Positions 1-64,000 of a stretch of DNA of 64,000 bases are shown piece by piece. The DNA is taken from the NCBI GenBank assembly GCA_944548615.1, contig OX155967.1:23269997-23333996 (forward strand). Reading direction: 5' to 3'. The notes beneath the pieces are model-generated. The model was not told the origin of the DNA. It saw only the letters and a program-made list of their open reading frames with translations, and ran no database searches. The DNA comes from Micropterix aruncella (taxonomy: Eukaryota > Arthropoda > Insecta > Lepidoptera > Micropterigidae). A program made the translations under genes and the position numbers. The number at the start of each line of letters is the position of its first letter. Positions within the stretch are counted from its first letter, which is position 1.

Positions 1-1768
1 AAATTTTAGTACATTCCGGAAATATACATTTATCTATATGGATAAATACATAAACCACAAATATTTCATTAAAAGCCCATAATAAAAATTATTATAAATA
101 CAATAGTTTACTTTCTGTAATGGCAGTTGTGTTTTTTTATTTTTTTAAATATATTTACTTATTTTTTTATATCTTGTGCTTGCTGGTTGCCATGGTAACC
201 TATAATATTTTGTAGCGTATTTCATTTGGCGTCCGGTTGGTATGTTGTGCGGCAAATATTTCTTCCGAGCTATTTTATAACAATATCGAACCAAAATCTT
301 TCCTCTTGCGTTTTGTATGGCCATCCCTTTTCTTCAAGGCGACGTCTTGCTCGCTCGTCGGCTCTCAGGGTGGCTGTAAGATTTGTATCCCTTTTGCACT
401 TTGTCTTGGAGGTATCTTGACTGTAGTTGTAACATTGTAACAATACCTTCCCGTTGGTTGCTCTCGTGACCTAACTCGTGGCTTAATTCATTCAGTTGTC
501 ACAAACATTTTCTACAAGAAATACTATATTTTTATTATACTTTTTACACGGAGTAGATAATATTAACCGCCTTATATTACTTATATGAACGTACATGATA
601 CGACCGCTATATTATCGCCTGAACGCAACAACCCGTATCACTTTCAATTACGCTCGAGTACAAAAAAATCCCAAAACACTCGTGATATGTCAAATTGTTC
701 CTACGATACTAAATACTAAAAAGGGTAATAAATGGAACTCTTTTGTCAAAAAAATTGTCTGGTATATTGTAAACAAGTATTGTTATTCAGAAATGTAATG
801 AAAACAACCTAACGATTTTACCTACTTTTTGAATAATAAACCAAAGGTAGGGCGGTTAATGTCTCTCGTATGGTCTTTTCGCGGAATTCTCCAAAGAACG
901 TTGTCAGTACCGAAGAAGCAATGCGAGCAGGCAAAACAATTGTTTGTCATTGGACGTTTAATATCCAAGAGAACAATCTTGTATTTTCGCAAATTGCTTT
1001 CAGCATCATAAGCAGTAGCAGCATAAATGCAGTTTGAACTTTCCACAGAGATAGCTTGTTTAGCAGGACTTGACTGTTTTACACCGCTAGACGACGGCTC
1101 TGGTTCTTGGTTCTCTTCAATTTCACACGTTAGCAGTCTGCGTCCGCTTAGCGGTCATGGCAACCAACATATACCAGATATAACAAGAAAAAAGATAAGA
1201 AGATTATTAGAATAGCCACACACATAGAACTTGCAACACAGCATCATGGCATTAGAAAAAGCCAGACAAAACACGTAACTCCTGGGTGACCACACACGCC
1301 GATCTGCGTTTTTCGTATTCGAATTATATCCGTATTTATTCAATTATTAGCTCTATTTCTCCCTCCACTCCTGTTAATGAAGCCTGCCATTGAATAAGTC
1401 ACTGTTGTATATAAGTATGCTTGCACAACCTTCTACAAACAAATTTTCGAGGGCTTTGAAAGTTTTGTGTGGAATGACTGGCTTCCCAAAGGTGAAAATA
1501 AACCAGAAGATCCATAAAATTAAGCCATAAAATTAAGATCGCTGAAACCTGATAACTTACAATTGCTATAGTTTTAAAATAAAAATCTCCCAATCGTCAA
1601 CTGTAACTACATGTCTTATCGCTTCAGCGAGTACTTAATAAAACTTTTTATTATAATAAATAAACAGTTTCATTCCGAAAAAACAATGTGACCAGGTGGG
1701 CTTTCCCATGACACATGCCATTTTATGATTGTCCTTAATAATTCTTTAACTCTGTTATTTTCCTACAG
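1..1768. other. Upstream AQR intron (partial), no AQR exon recognised
   Basis: The first recognisable AQR exon starts at 1769 after a TTTTCCTACAG acceptor, so this stretch is most simply the end of the preceding intron. It is AT-rich. Two - strand stretches look more protein-like than their surroundings: one around 226-430 that would end in residues ERFWFDIVIK, and one around 822-1158 listed separately. I could not assign either to a family. Confidence 0.5.
822..1158 (-). pseudogene. Unrecognised ORF fragment, about 110 codons
   Basis: An open - strand reading frame of about 110 codons with an acidic/Ser-rich start (EENQEPEPSSS) and a Cys-containing middle (NNCFACSHCFF). It has no ATG at a sensible place. 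I do not recognise the family. It could be an exon or a relic of a mobile element inside the AQR intron, or chance. Confidence 0.2.
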
Positions 1769-56758
<54,990 letters not shown>

Positions 56759-56760
56759 AG

Positions 56761-57599
56761 GCGCATTCCAAAATTCCGATTGGAATGAAATGTCATACCT
56801 TTAATCAGCGAGTCCACAGTTTATTCAATGTTCTGGATGATTTTTTCCTTTATCCAGTCTACCTATTCCAGCATCATCTTTGCTTAACAAACTTTTATAT
56901 CAACTTGCGACAATATAAAATTATAAAACCAAATTGTTTATTTTATTGTAAACCATATAGTTTACTATGAATGAATCGATGTAGGTACTATATTTATACA
57001 TTTTCAAATCTGAACCTATTGCGCTAAAATTGGTGGTTAAGAGGCCACTCAATGGTCTGATACACATATAAAACAATAATCTGAATATCTCTCGAATATT
57101 ATGATGAAATTGAATGAAAATTGAAATGACGTTGGGTTATATCATATATTAATATGTCATTTTACAGAGATGCCCGGAAGCAAATTTTGTAAGAAAATGT
57201 ATAAAATAATGAAGTTATTGCATTTAAAATTAAACCAATTGAATGCCTCGCGCGAACAACGTAGCAAATGACAGAATGTAAAACTTTATAAAACTACATT
57301 TTTGTTTTTAACATGTTTATTTAAATCAAAAGTATTACAAATGTAATTTTACTCAAGTGTCTTTACTTAAATGTAACACGTCATGAAGAAGAAAAAATGA
57401 AATACTATATATATTTCAAAAATATTAAGGAATCAAATTTAAAAAAAAGGAACAACGTTGCTTATCCTGGCGCTTGAAACCTTTTCCCCCACTGTTTCAT
57501 ACATTTTCTGCTGCGGTTAGTTCTTGGTAAAAACGTTTTTTGTTGTTGGGTAAATAGGCCGACAACAACATTAAATCTGCTTTTTTTTATGCGGTTATA
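56761..57599. other. AQR 3' flank
   Basis: AT-rich sequence after the AQR stop, holding the 3' untranslated region and part of the intergenic region. No further gene recognised. Confidence 0.4.
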
Positions 57600-57997
57600 C
57601 ATAGTGGAGCATCTTATAATATAGGTAATGTTGTAATAGATGGCGATACAATATTTGGTCTACGGCAGCCTCAACATTTTTTCAAAAGTTCATAGTGCTT
57701 CCATCCTTTTAAAACACTACGACATTTTCTTAATCGTAGAACTCCAGGTTCTTCTGCAGTAACTTGGTTGCTCTCTTCAAGGATCTCTTTTAAAAAAAAA
57801 ACAATGGGATCAAGATTTAAAAAATGACTGGTTCATTTTAAAAACTTCGAAGGGATTTATCCGGCATGAATTAGCCAGTAACTCCACCAAATTATCTGGC
57901 TCATATAGTTTATACAGTTTTTTATTCTTCTCAACCAGAGCAAAATGCCTATCACAGGGTAAAAAACTGTGCCCACTCACTAAAAACTTTTGATTAA

Positions 57998-60388
57998 CCC
58001 TAGACACCTAACCTTCGGACGTACCCCTTTAAACCTAACCATTCGTCGTTTCGACGAACACGTTTTGGGGTGTATAATATCATGCATAAATGTATATTTT
58101 CGTTACGTTTTATACATAGGTACATATGTTAAACATAATGTAGTAAACTGACTCCTTTTTTGAGAACAAAATGAGACCACCTGCTTAGAAACCTGAAATA
58201 AAAAAAAGTAACAAAAATAGCCCTTTTCTCTGTGGAGCAACTTAATTATAACAGTTTTATCACTTAGGAAAAAATACGAAAACTAATTTTTGGAAGCGCA
58301 TTGTACGCAGAAATCCACTTTGTGTTCACCACAAATCGCAGTGGTGCATTTTGAGCATGAGGCCTTTGTCATGCGCCTTTTTTTGTAAGAGCAGACACTG
58401 CAAACTTTTCTTTTTCTTAGATTTGGTCCCTCAACTCGTTGAAAGTCATTGCTAGATCGACTTTGACCTTGACCTTTGTCGTTCTTTGCACCTAATATAT
58501 TTTTTATTTTATCTTTCACGTGCGTCGGCATTGTACGAATTTCCAGTCGGCTCTTTAGCCAGGGCTCTACAAGTTGCGAATGCAGCTTCTTCATAAAATC
58601 GCGCCGAATCATTACTTTTTGTCCAAGGACAGAAGCATTGTGGCAGTAAGTTATGTATGTAGCTGTCGATACATGATATATTAATCAAGCCGTAGAAAAC
58701 ACACATTGGCCATCGATTTGTTTTTCTACTGCAAGACATCACTGAGCACATCTGGTCGAACGTGTCGACACCACCTTTTGTGCTATTATAGAATTCGACC
58801 ATGTGTGGCTTCTTTGTTTCAGGGTTAACTGAGCCTACCTACTGTCCTCACAAGAGGACAGTAGGTAAACCATTTTTGATGGTTTCGGTTTGTATGAAAG
58901 AAGCGTAAGGGGACCGTCGTAACAGAACATGGATGTATTGATGTTTCTGTATCGATTGTTCTTTACTTCTTCTGGGATTTCCCTTTTGTTTGCATGCAAC
59001 GTCCCTACAATCGTCAATTTATACGGCTGCTGAAGTAACTGCTTCGCTAGAGGAACTGACGTGAACCAGTTGTCCATTGTGACGTTTCTGTTGGTGCCGT
59101 GTATACTGCGGGTAAGTTCCTTTACAAAGTATTCTCCCAAAGGTAAACCTCCTGTATTGGTGCCTTTTCCAAGATATGGAGTACAATCAATCATATATCG
59201 TGTGCCACTATCGCACATCATTTCCAGCTTGACTCCATATTTTGCTGGTTTATTTGGAATATACATACGGAATTTACACCTCCCTCGGAACGCCAACAAT
59301 TGCTTATTAAAAGTCACATTTGTTCCAGGCACATAGTTACGGCGGCACTGCGCTATAAGCATTTCCCATATGCCTCTTATGGGTGTAAAAGGATCGTCCC
59401 TTTGTCGTTGGAAGCGGAATGTTTTATCATCAAAACGCAGACATCGCAAAAGGAAGTCACCTTTCTTTGCTCATACATGACACATATCTTGTACCCGAAT
59501 ACTCTATGTTGAACAGTTCGTTCAGTGTCAGATGATTATCTTTCAGAGCTGCAGTTAACACCAGAACACCAATGAGAGCTCTGATCTCTTCTTTGCTTGT
59601 GTCATTCTGCGTAGAATTATTTGGCTCATAGTTTTGCCTTTTTATCGAAATTTCGAAGTTCGTCCACTTGAAAATTTCTTCAAATATCTGATCAGTCATG
59701 TACTGTTCGAATAATAATAATGGATCCACTATGTCCCTTACATCACGAGTAGGTCCTCTGGCAACACGTACGATATTTATTCCAGCTGTTCTATTTGAAC
59801 TATGCCCTTTGCTGGTAGCCCAAACGTGACGGGAGCGACTCCGGATGTTGCCACGTGTGAACGTCAAAATAGATGGGTCAGTACCGGAGGTCTCTTGCGA
59901 TGGAGCAGGAGATGTTTTGGCGGCTCCAGCGCATTTTCCATCAGAGAAGGTGAAGGGCGGTCTTGAGTGTTAAAGGGGCTATCTTCATGATCGGAATGGT
60001 CATCTTGAATGTCGCTTTGAACATCATCAACCTCCACACTGTCTTCAATTTCGCTATCAGATAACCCCTCCGAGGCACTAACATCCTCCTCATCCAATAG
60101 TTCTTCAGATAGCAATCTTCTTGAAGACATGGCAAAAACTGCGAAAAAGAATAAACATTGATTACAAAAAATACATACATAAACCCTAACTATTCGTCGA
60201 AACGACGACTACTTTTGCTGTATCTCAAAATAAAATGTACTTACCCGCCGGACCCGGTTGCCTCTCGAAAGAGCTCGGCGAAGACTGAGTTGACAAGCGA
60301 GATCACGGCGATTGGCGCACGCGCCACAAAAGAGATGGCGATATTTTTGTCCTGTACTCGTCGTTTCGACGAAGGTTAGGTCTCTAGG
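57998..60388 (-). mobile_element. piggyBac (IFP2-like) transposon, 2,391 bp
   Basis: TTAA at both sides (57994-57997 and 60389-60392). The terminal repeats are CCCTAGACACCTAACCTTCG and, reversed, CCCTAGAGACCTAACCTTCG, one mismatch in 20. Palindromic TCGTCGTTTCGACGA motifs sit inside both ends, with one more near 60195. The size is close to that of the classical Trichoplusia ni element. The transposase is broken by frameshifts, but the termini are nearly perfect. Confidence 0.95.
58283..60130 (-). pseudogene. piggyBac transposase pseudogene, at least four frameshifts
   Basis: Segments in order: 60130-59864 (acidic N-terminus, SSRRLLSEELLDEEDVSASE), 59867-59457 (GPTRDVRDIVDPLLLFEQYM), 59449-58835 (RCKFRMYIPNKPAKYGVKLE, TMDNWFTSVPLAKQLLQQPY), 58802-58509 (TKGGVDTFDQMCSVMSCSRK) and 58612-58283 (Cys-rich tail CSVCSYKKRRM..CSKCTTAICGEHKVDFCVQC). 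The second and later catalytic Asp positions are present. The first is changed: FNKQLLAFRGRC where the family has DEQ, with Asn (AAT at 59306-59308) for Asp. Frameshifts lie near 59865, 59452, 58820 and 58560. Confidence 0.9.
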
Positions 60389-61009
60389 GTTAACTTCAGT
60401 AAAATATCCCAAGTAAGTTAAATATGTACACAATATTACCATTTTTAAATTATTATTCTGGCCAATGCAGCGGTCTGACCAGATTGTCAACTTCCGTTCT
60501 TGCCCAGGTTGCCCAGGAGTACACTAAAATTGTGCAGAATGTGCTGAATAAGGCATGATATAATTTCAGCAGAACCGCGTTTCGCTACAGATTCATGCCA
60601 TAAATATATGGTTACTTGTGAATTACCAATGTTATGTACAGTGTAATTATAATTTGAATATTATCTTTGATAGAAAACGTCTGAGTGTGAACAACACCTG
60701 CTATAAATCAACACACAAAACCACAAAATCTTTATTCTATTTTGCAGTCTCTGCTTCCCTATGTAGAGTTTCATAAGCTTTTTCGGCCTTTCTGTGATGA
60801 AGTTCAGCTTCTGTAGCAATTTTGTTTCGTGTTTCATCATCTTCTGTAGCAATAAGTGCAAATTGTGTGACAAAATAAAAATGCACAAAGCACGTTGTTC
60901 CACCAACCTGACTTGGTCCCGGTTTGCCGCTTACTGCCTTTCCCCTTCGACTTGTAAATGGTTTTCCTGAATCTTTTAATATCTTCCTTTTAAAATCCTT
61001 CCTGTTCAC

Positions 61010-61632
61010 AATCTCTTTTTTTAAAATTTATTATTCAATACAATAAAATTGATTTTGGCAAAAAAAAACAAAGTATAAGGGTGGATTTCAAAATATTTGT
61101 ACGTCACGAAATTGTCAGTAAATTGTTTCGTTAGGAAATGTCAGGAAATTGTAAAAATTATGCTGCGTTTAGAATAGTTAAAAATATATTTATTATTATG
61201 GTATTTCAAACTACAATTTGTTCAGAATTTTTTAACTAAAAGTAAAACAAAATTATAACAAATGCCTTATTATAATTAACCACTTAAGTAGCAAGTAAAA
61301 CTTAACTTAAAAATGAATTGAAATAAAAAACATACAATATTTTGTGTCTTTCTCGTTCGCTAACACAAACTCCTCGGGTTATTTCGATATTTGTTAGTTT
61401 CAACTTTTAACGGCGTATTATTTGTATGTAGGCTGTTTTTTCATTTAATATCATGTTTACTTGCACTTGAGACAAAATTTTCACCGCTGTTTTAGCTACT
61501 TGGCATGAGCTACTAATGCTTTTGCTTGTATATAGATACTAAATATATAGATAAATAACTAAATTAACCAATAAATTAAGTAGCCTAAAAAGGTTTCTTA
61601 CTATGCACATATAAAATTGTAAATCTAATTAA
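61010..61632. other. Intergenic, nothing recognised
   Basis: AT-rich sequence between the DUF7869 relic and the palindromic MITE. No coding or repeat structure seen. Confidence 0.4.
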
Positions 61633-61876
61633 CCCTTCAAGCCCCGCGACTTCTATATCGAAGTCAACTGAACGCGTCCAGGAAAAGTGATTTGATTGGG
61701 TTTTTCGTGTCATTCCGTATTCAGTTGTATTTTATTTAAATGCACGATGATATTTGTATCATCGTGCATTTAAATAAAATACAACTGCATACGGAATGAC
61801 ACGAAAAACCCAATCAAATCACTTTTCCTGGACGCGTTAAGTTGACTTCGATATCGAAGTCGCGGGGCTTGAAGGG
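61633..61876. mobile_element. Near-perfect palindromic TTAA MITE, 244 bp
   Basis: TTAA at 61629-61632 and 61877-61880. The two ~119-base arms are exact inverted copies except at three positions, around a loop of only a few bases at TATTTGTA. The ends read CCCTTCAAGCCCCGCGACTT. The arms include GACTTCGATATCGAAGTC, itself a palindrome. The CCC ends and TTAA point to piggyBac-type mobilisation. Confidence 0.9.
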
Positions 61877-61972
61877 TTAATAAATGTAATATTGTCAAGT
61901 TATTTTAAACATAATCAACCGAAACATATTTCTTGTCAAGAAGTATCAGGTGACAGATATGTCAACTATGGC

Positions 61973-62311
61973 CTAAGTCAGGATGTGAGTCACCATTTCT
62001 TCGCACTGGCTTCTACTTTTCGTCATGAGCCACTTGAAAATATATTTCTTCAGAGTCAATCTGCTAATTGAACTCTGCACTTTAGCCTTCACCAAGGAAG
62101 AGCAGAAGGAATCATAAATACGCGGTGCCAGAAACGCGCAATGCCTCTGTGCAAATCTCGTATTCACTCGCTGGTGGGCTTGTTTTTTTTTTATTTCGAG
62201 TGTCATATGAGTGGTTAGCGAAGAATGACGATCAGTGCTGCTATGGAAATGCGTAATAATATTTCTCACGTATAACTGTCTCACATCCAATATTGCGGCC
62301 ACCTGCCACAA
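61973..62311 (-). pseudogene. C-terminal tail of a non-LTR retrotransposon ORF2
   Basis: HQRVNTRFAQRHCAFLAPRI, YDSFCSSLVKAKVQSSISRL and TLKKYIFKWLM follow the pattern NTR..QRH..FL.PRIYN.....I......FK...K.WL seen at the C-terminus of Jockey-like ORF2 proteins. Only the tail is present. Confidence 0.6.
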
Positions 62312-62759
62312 TATTGCGATGCCACTGGCACGGAACCGATCAGTGGTCGTTGGGGACCCAGGACTGTAAAAAGAGGTCCCCCCACTCGATCGCCGCTCGC
62401 CCTATTACGGGCAGCCAGGTCACCGCGGCGAGCCTCGATAGCCTCAGTTTGCACTTTTACCACCGTTTAACTCTCCCTGTTCTAGCACCAATAAAACGCA
62501 CTTTTATCTGTTGGAACAACGAGATATATTCACCACTTAAAGCTAGACTCTAAACAAAGGTAAAACATGACATTATCTTAAAATGTAAAAATACCTTAAA
62601 ATGTAAAAATACAACAATGTTATTTAACATAAATACTGCTAGACGATTAAACCAAATTTAAATACAAATTCTTAGCCTAGTTTACGTCTAGGTTGGCATG
62701 TAAAAATGTCCTCAATAATATACACAATCACAAATTAAAGTTTTGTCACCACTGTCGCA
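62312..62759. other. Transition to the GC-rich block, possible LTR-like piece
   Basis: GCACCAATAAAACGCACTTTTAT near 62487-62509 resembles a polyadenylation region of an LTR, and a similar GCACCAATAAAACAGC occurs at 27597-27612. No LTR pair or internal genes can be shown. Confidence 0.25.
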
Positions 62760-64000
62760 GCTTGCCGCTCGTAGGCCGACCCGCGTGTCCAACAGGCGGT
62801 CGGGCGATGGTGCTGCGGCGTGCTGCTGGCGGTGGCTTCCTTAGCCGACCGCGTGTTTTCCGCTTGTACTGGAGCGGAGTGTCGGCGGCTTGCAGCGACG
62901 CGGCGATGCTGCGGCGCGCTTAAGCTGACGACGGTTGACGGCAGGCACGTACTCGGCGCGGCGCGGCGCCCACTTGGCCCGGCGCGGCGTGTGGCTGCGT
63001 GTTGCTCGTTCCGGCGCGACCGGCTCCCAGGCCGTCGCGGCGCGGCTGTCGCTCGTTCCGGCGCGACCGGCTCCCAGGCCGTCGCGACGCGGCTGTGTGT
63101 CGCTCGTTCCGGCGCGACCGGCTCCCAGGCCGTCGCGACGCGGCTCGGCGTGGATCTCTCGCAACCGACACGCTAGTCGGTGCGGCGCGGCGCCCACAAC
63201 TGACACGTTGGTCGGTGTGGCGCGGCGCGGATCTGGCGCAACCGACACGCTGGTCGGTGCGGCGCGGCGCCCACTTGGCCCGCGACTTCCCGGCGTGGCT
63301 CTGCACGCTGTCGCCGACGCGTCCAACTTCGCCGGTTGGCGCGATGCGGCGTCTGGCGCAACCGACTCGCTGGTCGGTGCGGCGCGGCGTCCTCTTGTCG
63401 CCGCGACTTCCCGGCGTGGCTCTGCACGCTATCGCCGATGCGCCCAACTTCGCCGGTTGGCGCGATGCGGCGTCGGTCGCAACCGACTCGCTGGTCGGTG
63501 CGGCGCGGCGTCCTCTGGTCGCCGCGACTTCCCGTTGCAGCTGACGCGGGGATTCCGCGTCCCCAATCGAGCGTACGCGGTCCTGCGTAGCTCGGCTGCT
63601 TGCCGCAGGCGGTCCGTGTCGATATTCGGCGGCGGCAAAAACGTCCACGCTTCGCTGGCCTCGCCCCGAAATACCGAACACGAATACCTGCTGCGGCGAT
63701 TCCCCTCCGGCTCCCGGCTGCTCCGTCGCTGCGTCGCTGCGTCGTCCTTCCCGTCGCTCCCGCTGATGGCGCGGTCTGGCGGTCCGTTGCCAAGACCGAG
63801 GTCCCGAAGATCCGGCGACCCGAAGCGGCGAGGTCCAACTCACTACACCGAGTGGTTGGCTGGTCAGTCTTCTTGACTGTTCTTCCCCGGCGATTTCTTC
63901 CCCGACGACTTCTTCCTCGACGACTTCCTTCCAGCAGCGCGACGCCTTGACTCCCTAAGCAGCCGGGTGGCCACTTGTTGCCGGCACCAAGGCCGGAGAG
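62760..64000. repeat. GC-rich block of tandem repeats, nature unknown
   Basis: Base composition jumps to roughly two-thirds G+C. A ~47-51 bp unit starting GCTCGTTCCGGCGCGACCGG is present three times (63004, 63051, 63102). A 121 bp unit starting CGCGACTTCCCGGCGTGGCT is present at 63281 and 63402, with the first bases of a third at 63523. ACCGAC(A/T)CGCTGGTCGGTGCG recurs throughout. Overlapping long ORFs on both strands (+ 62935-63876, - 62920-63843) encode Arg/Ala/Pro-rich low-complexity protein and follow from GC content. It could be the leader of a retroelement that continues outside the window. Confidence 0.8.

Larger units (their letters stand above)
57600..61009 (-). pseudogene. DUF7869-type transposon gene relic, split by a piggyBac
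   Basis: 5' to 3' on the - strand: a charged helix with RNKIATEAELHHRKAEKAYE (61009-60737), VLCVDL, an in-frame TAG, QVLFT (near 60710), then YNYTVHNIGN, YLWHESVAKRGSAEII (near 60630-60590), then LTIWSDRCIGQNNN followed by LGYFTEV (60490-60393). It resumes beyond the piggyBac at 57997 as NQKFLVSGHSFLPCDRHFAL, then NPFEVFKMNQSFF. The WSD.C.GQN and SGHS..PCDRHF blocks are the hallmarks of DUF7869 proteins found in arthropod mobile elements. Stops and a frameshift before the insertion point show it was already decaying or has decayed since. Removing the piggyBac and one TTAA restores GAA GTT AAT CAA, an uninterrupted frame. Confidence 0.82.

Noticed and set aside
62820..63950. Several overlapping long ORFs on both strands
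   Set aside because: GC-rich low-complexity sequence lacks stop codons in many frames; compositions are Arg/Ala/Pro-rich without motifs.

Overview
This window reads as arthropod, most likely insect, nuclear DNA: AT-rich, with very long introns, GT-AG splice sites, and a dense mix of piggyBac, hAT, Ginger, Mutator-like, Tc1/pogo, BEL/Pao and non-LTR elements. The exact order is not resolved. Its backbone is the 3' half of one host gene on the + strand, the spliceosomal helicase aquarius (AQR). Thirteen exons between 1769 and 56758 join with perfect phase continuity into about 747 codons that end at a TAA. Upstream exons lie before the window.

Layout. 1-7317: AQR exons 1-5 of the window, with a TTAA-flanked MITE and a folded-back Tc1 relic in their introns. 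7318-26675: a 19.4 kb AQR intron. It holds, on the - strand, an apparently intact 11-exon gene (11635-18456) for a Mutator-like transposase fused to a YqaJ-type nuclease. A complete Ginger transposon (13001-15518) sits inside one intron of that gene. Next to it are a decayed relative of the same gene, a hAT relic, nested hAT and Harbinger-type MITEs and a TTAA-flanked element. 26676-30542: AQR exons 6-8, with non-LTR and pogo/Tigger relics between them. 30543-47421: a 16.9 kb AQR intron holding a tRNA-like SINE, a full-length BEL/Pao LTR retrotransposon with an open polyprotein (31261-37588), and a 7.6 kb tandem array of a ~447 bp unit (38529-46110). 47422-56758: AQR exons 9-13, with a piggyBac relic, the 3' part of an R2-like (restriction-like endonuclease) non-LTR element and a BED-type hAT derivative in the introns.

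57400-62300, downstream of AQR: a piggyBac close to the classical IFP2 type (57998-60388) has inserted at a TTAA inside the coding sequence of an older DUF7869-type transposon gene. Then come a nearly perfect TTAA palindrome and a non-LTR tail. 62760-64000 is an abrupt GC-rich block made of tandem repeats, of unknown nature.

How it fits together: AQR is the only clear host gene, and almost everything else lies in its introns or just downstream as mobile-element sediment. The points most worth following up are the intact nested Mutator/YqaJ gene, the intron-bearing Ginger inside it, the piggyBac-into-DUF7869 nesting that keeps the pre-insertion reading frame, the 447 bp array, and three 3' ends of one R2-like retrotransposon family. 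All assignments come from reading motifs and splice signals; no database search was run.
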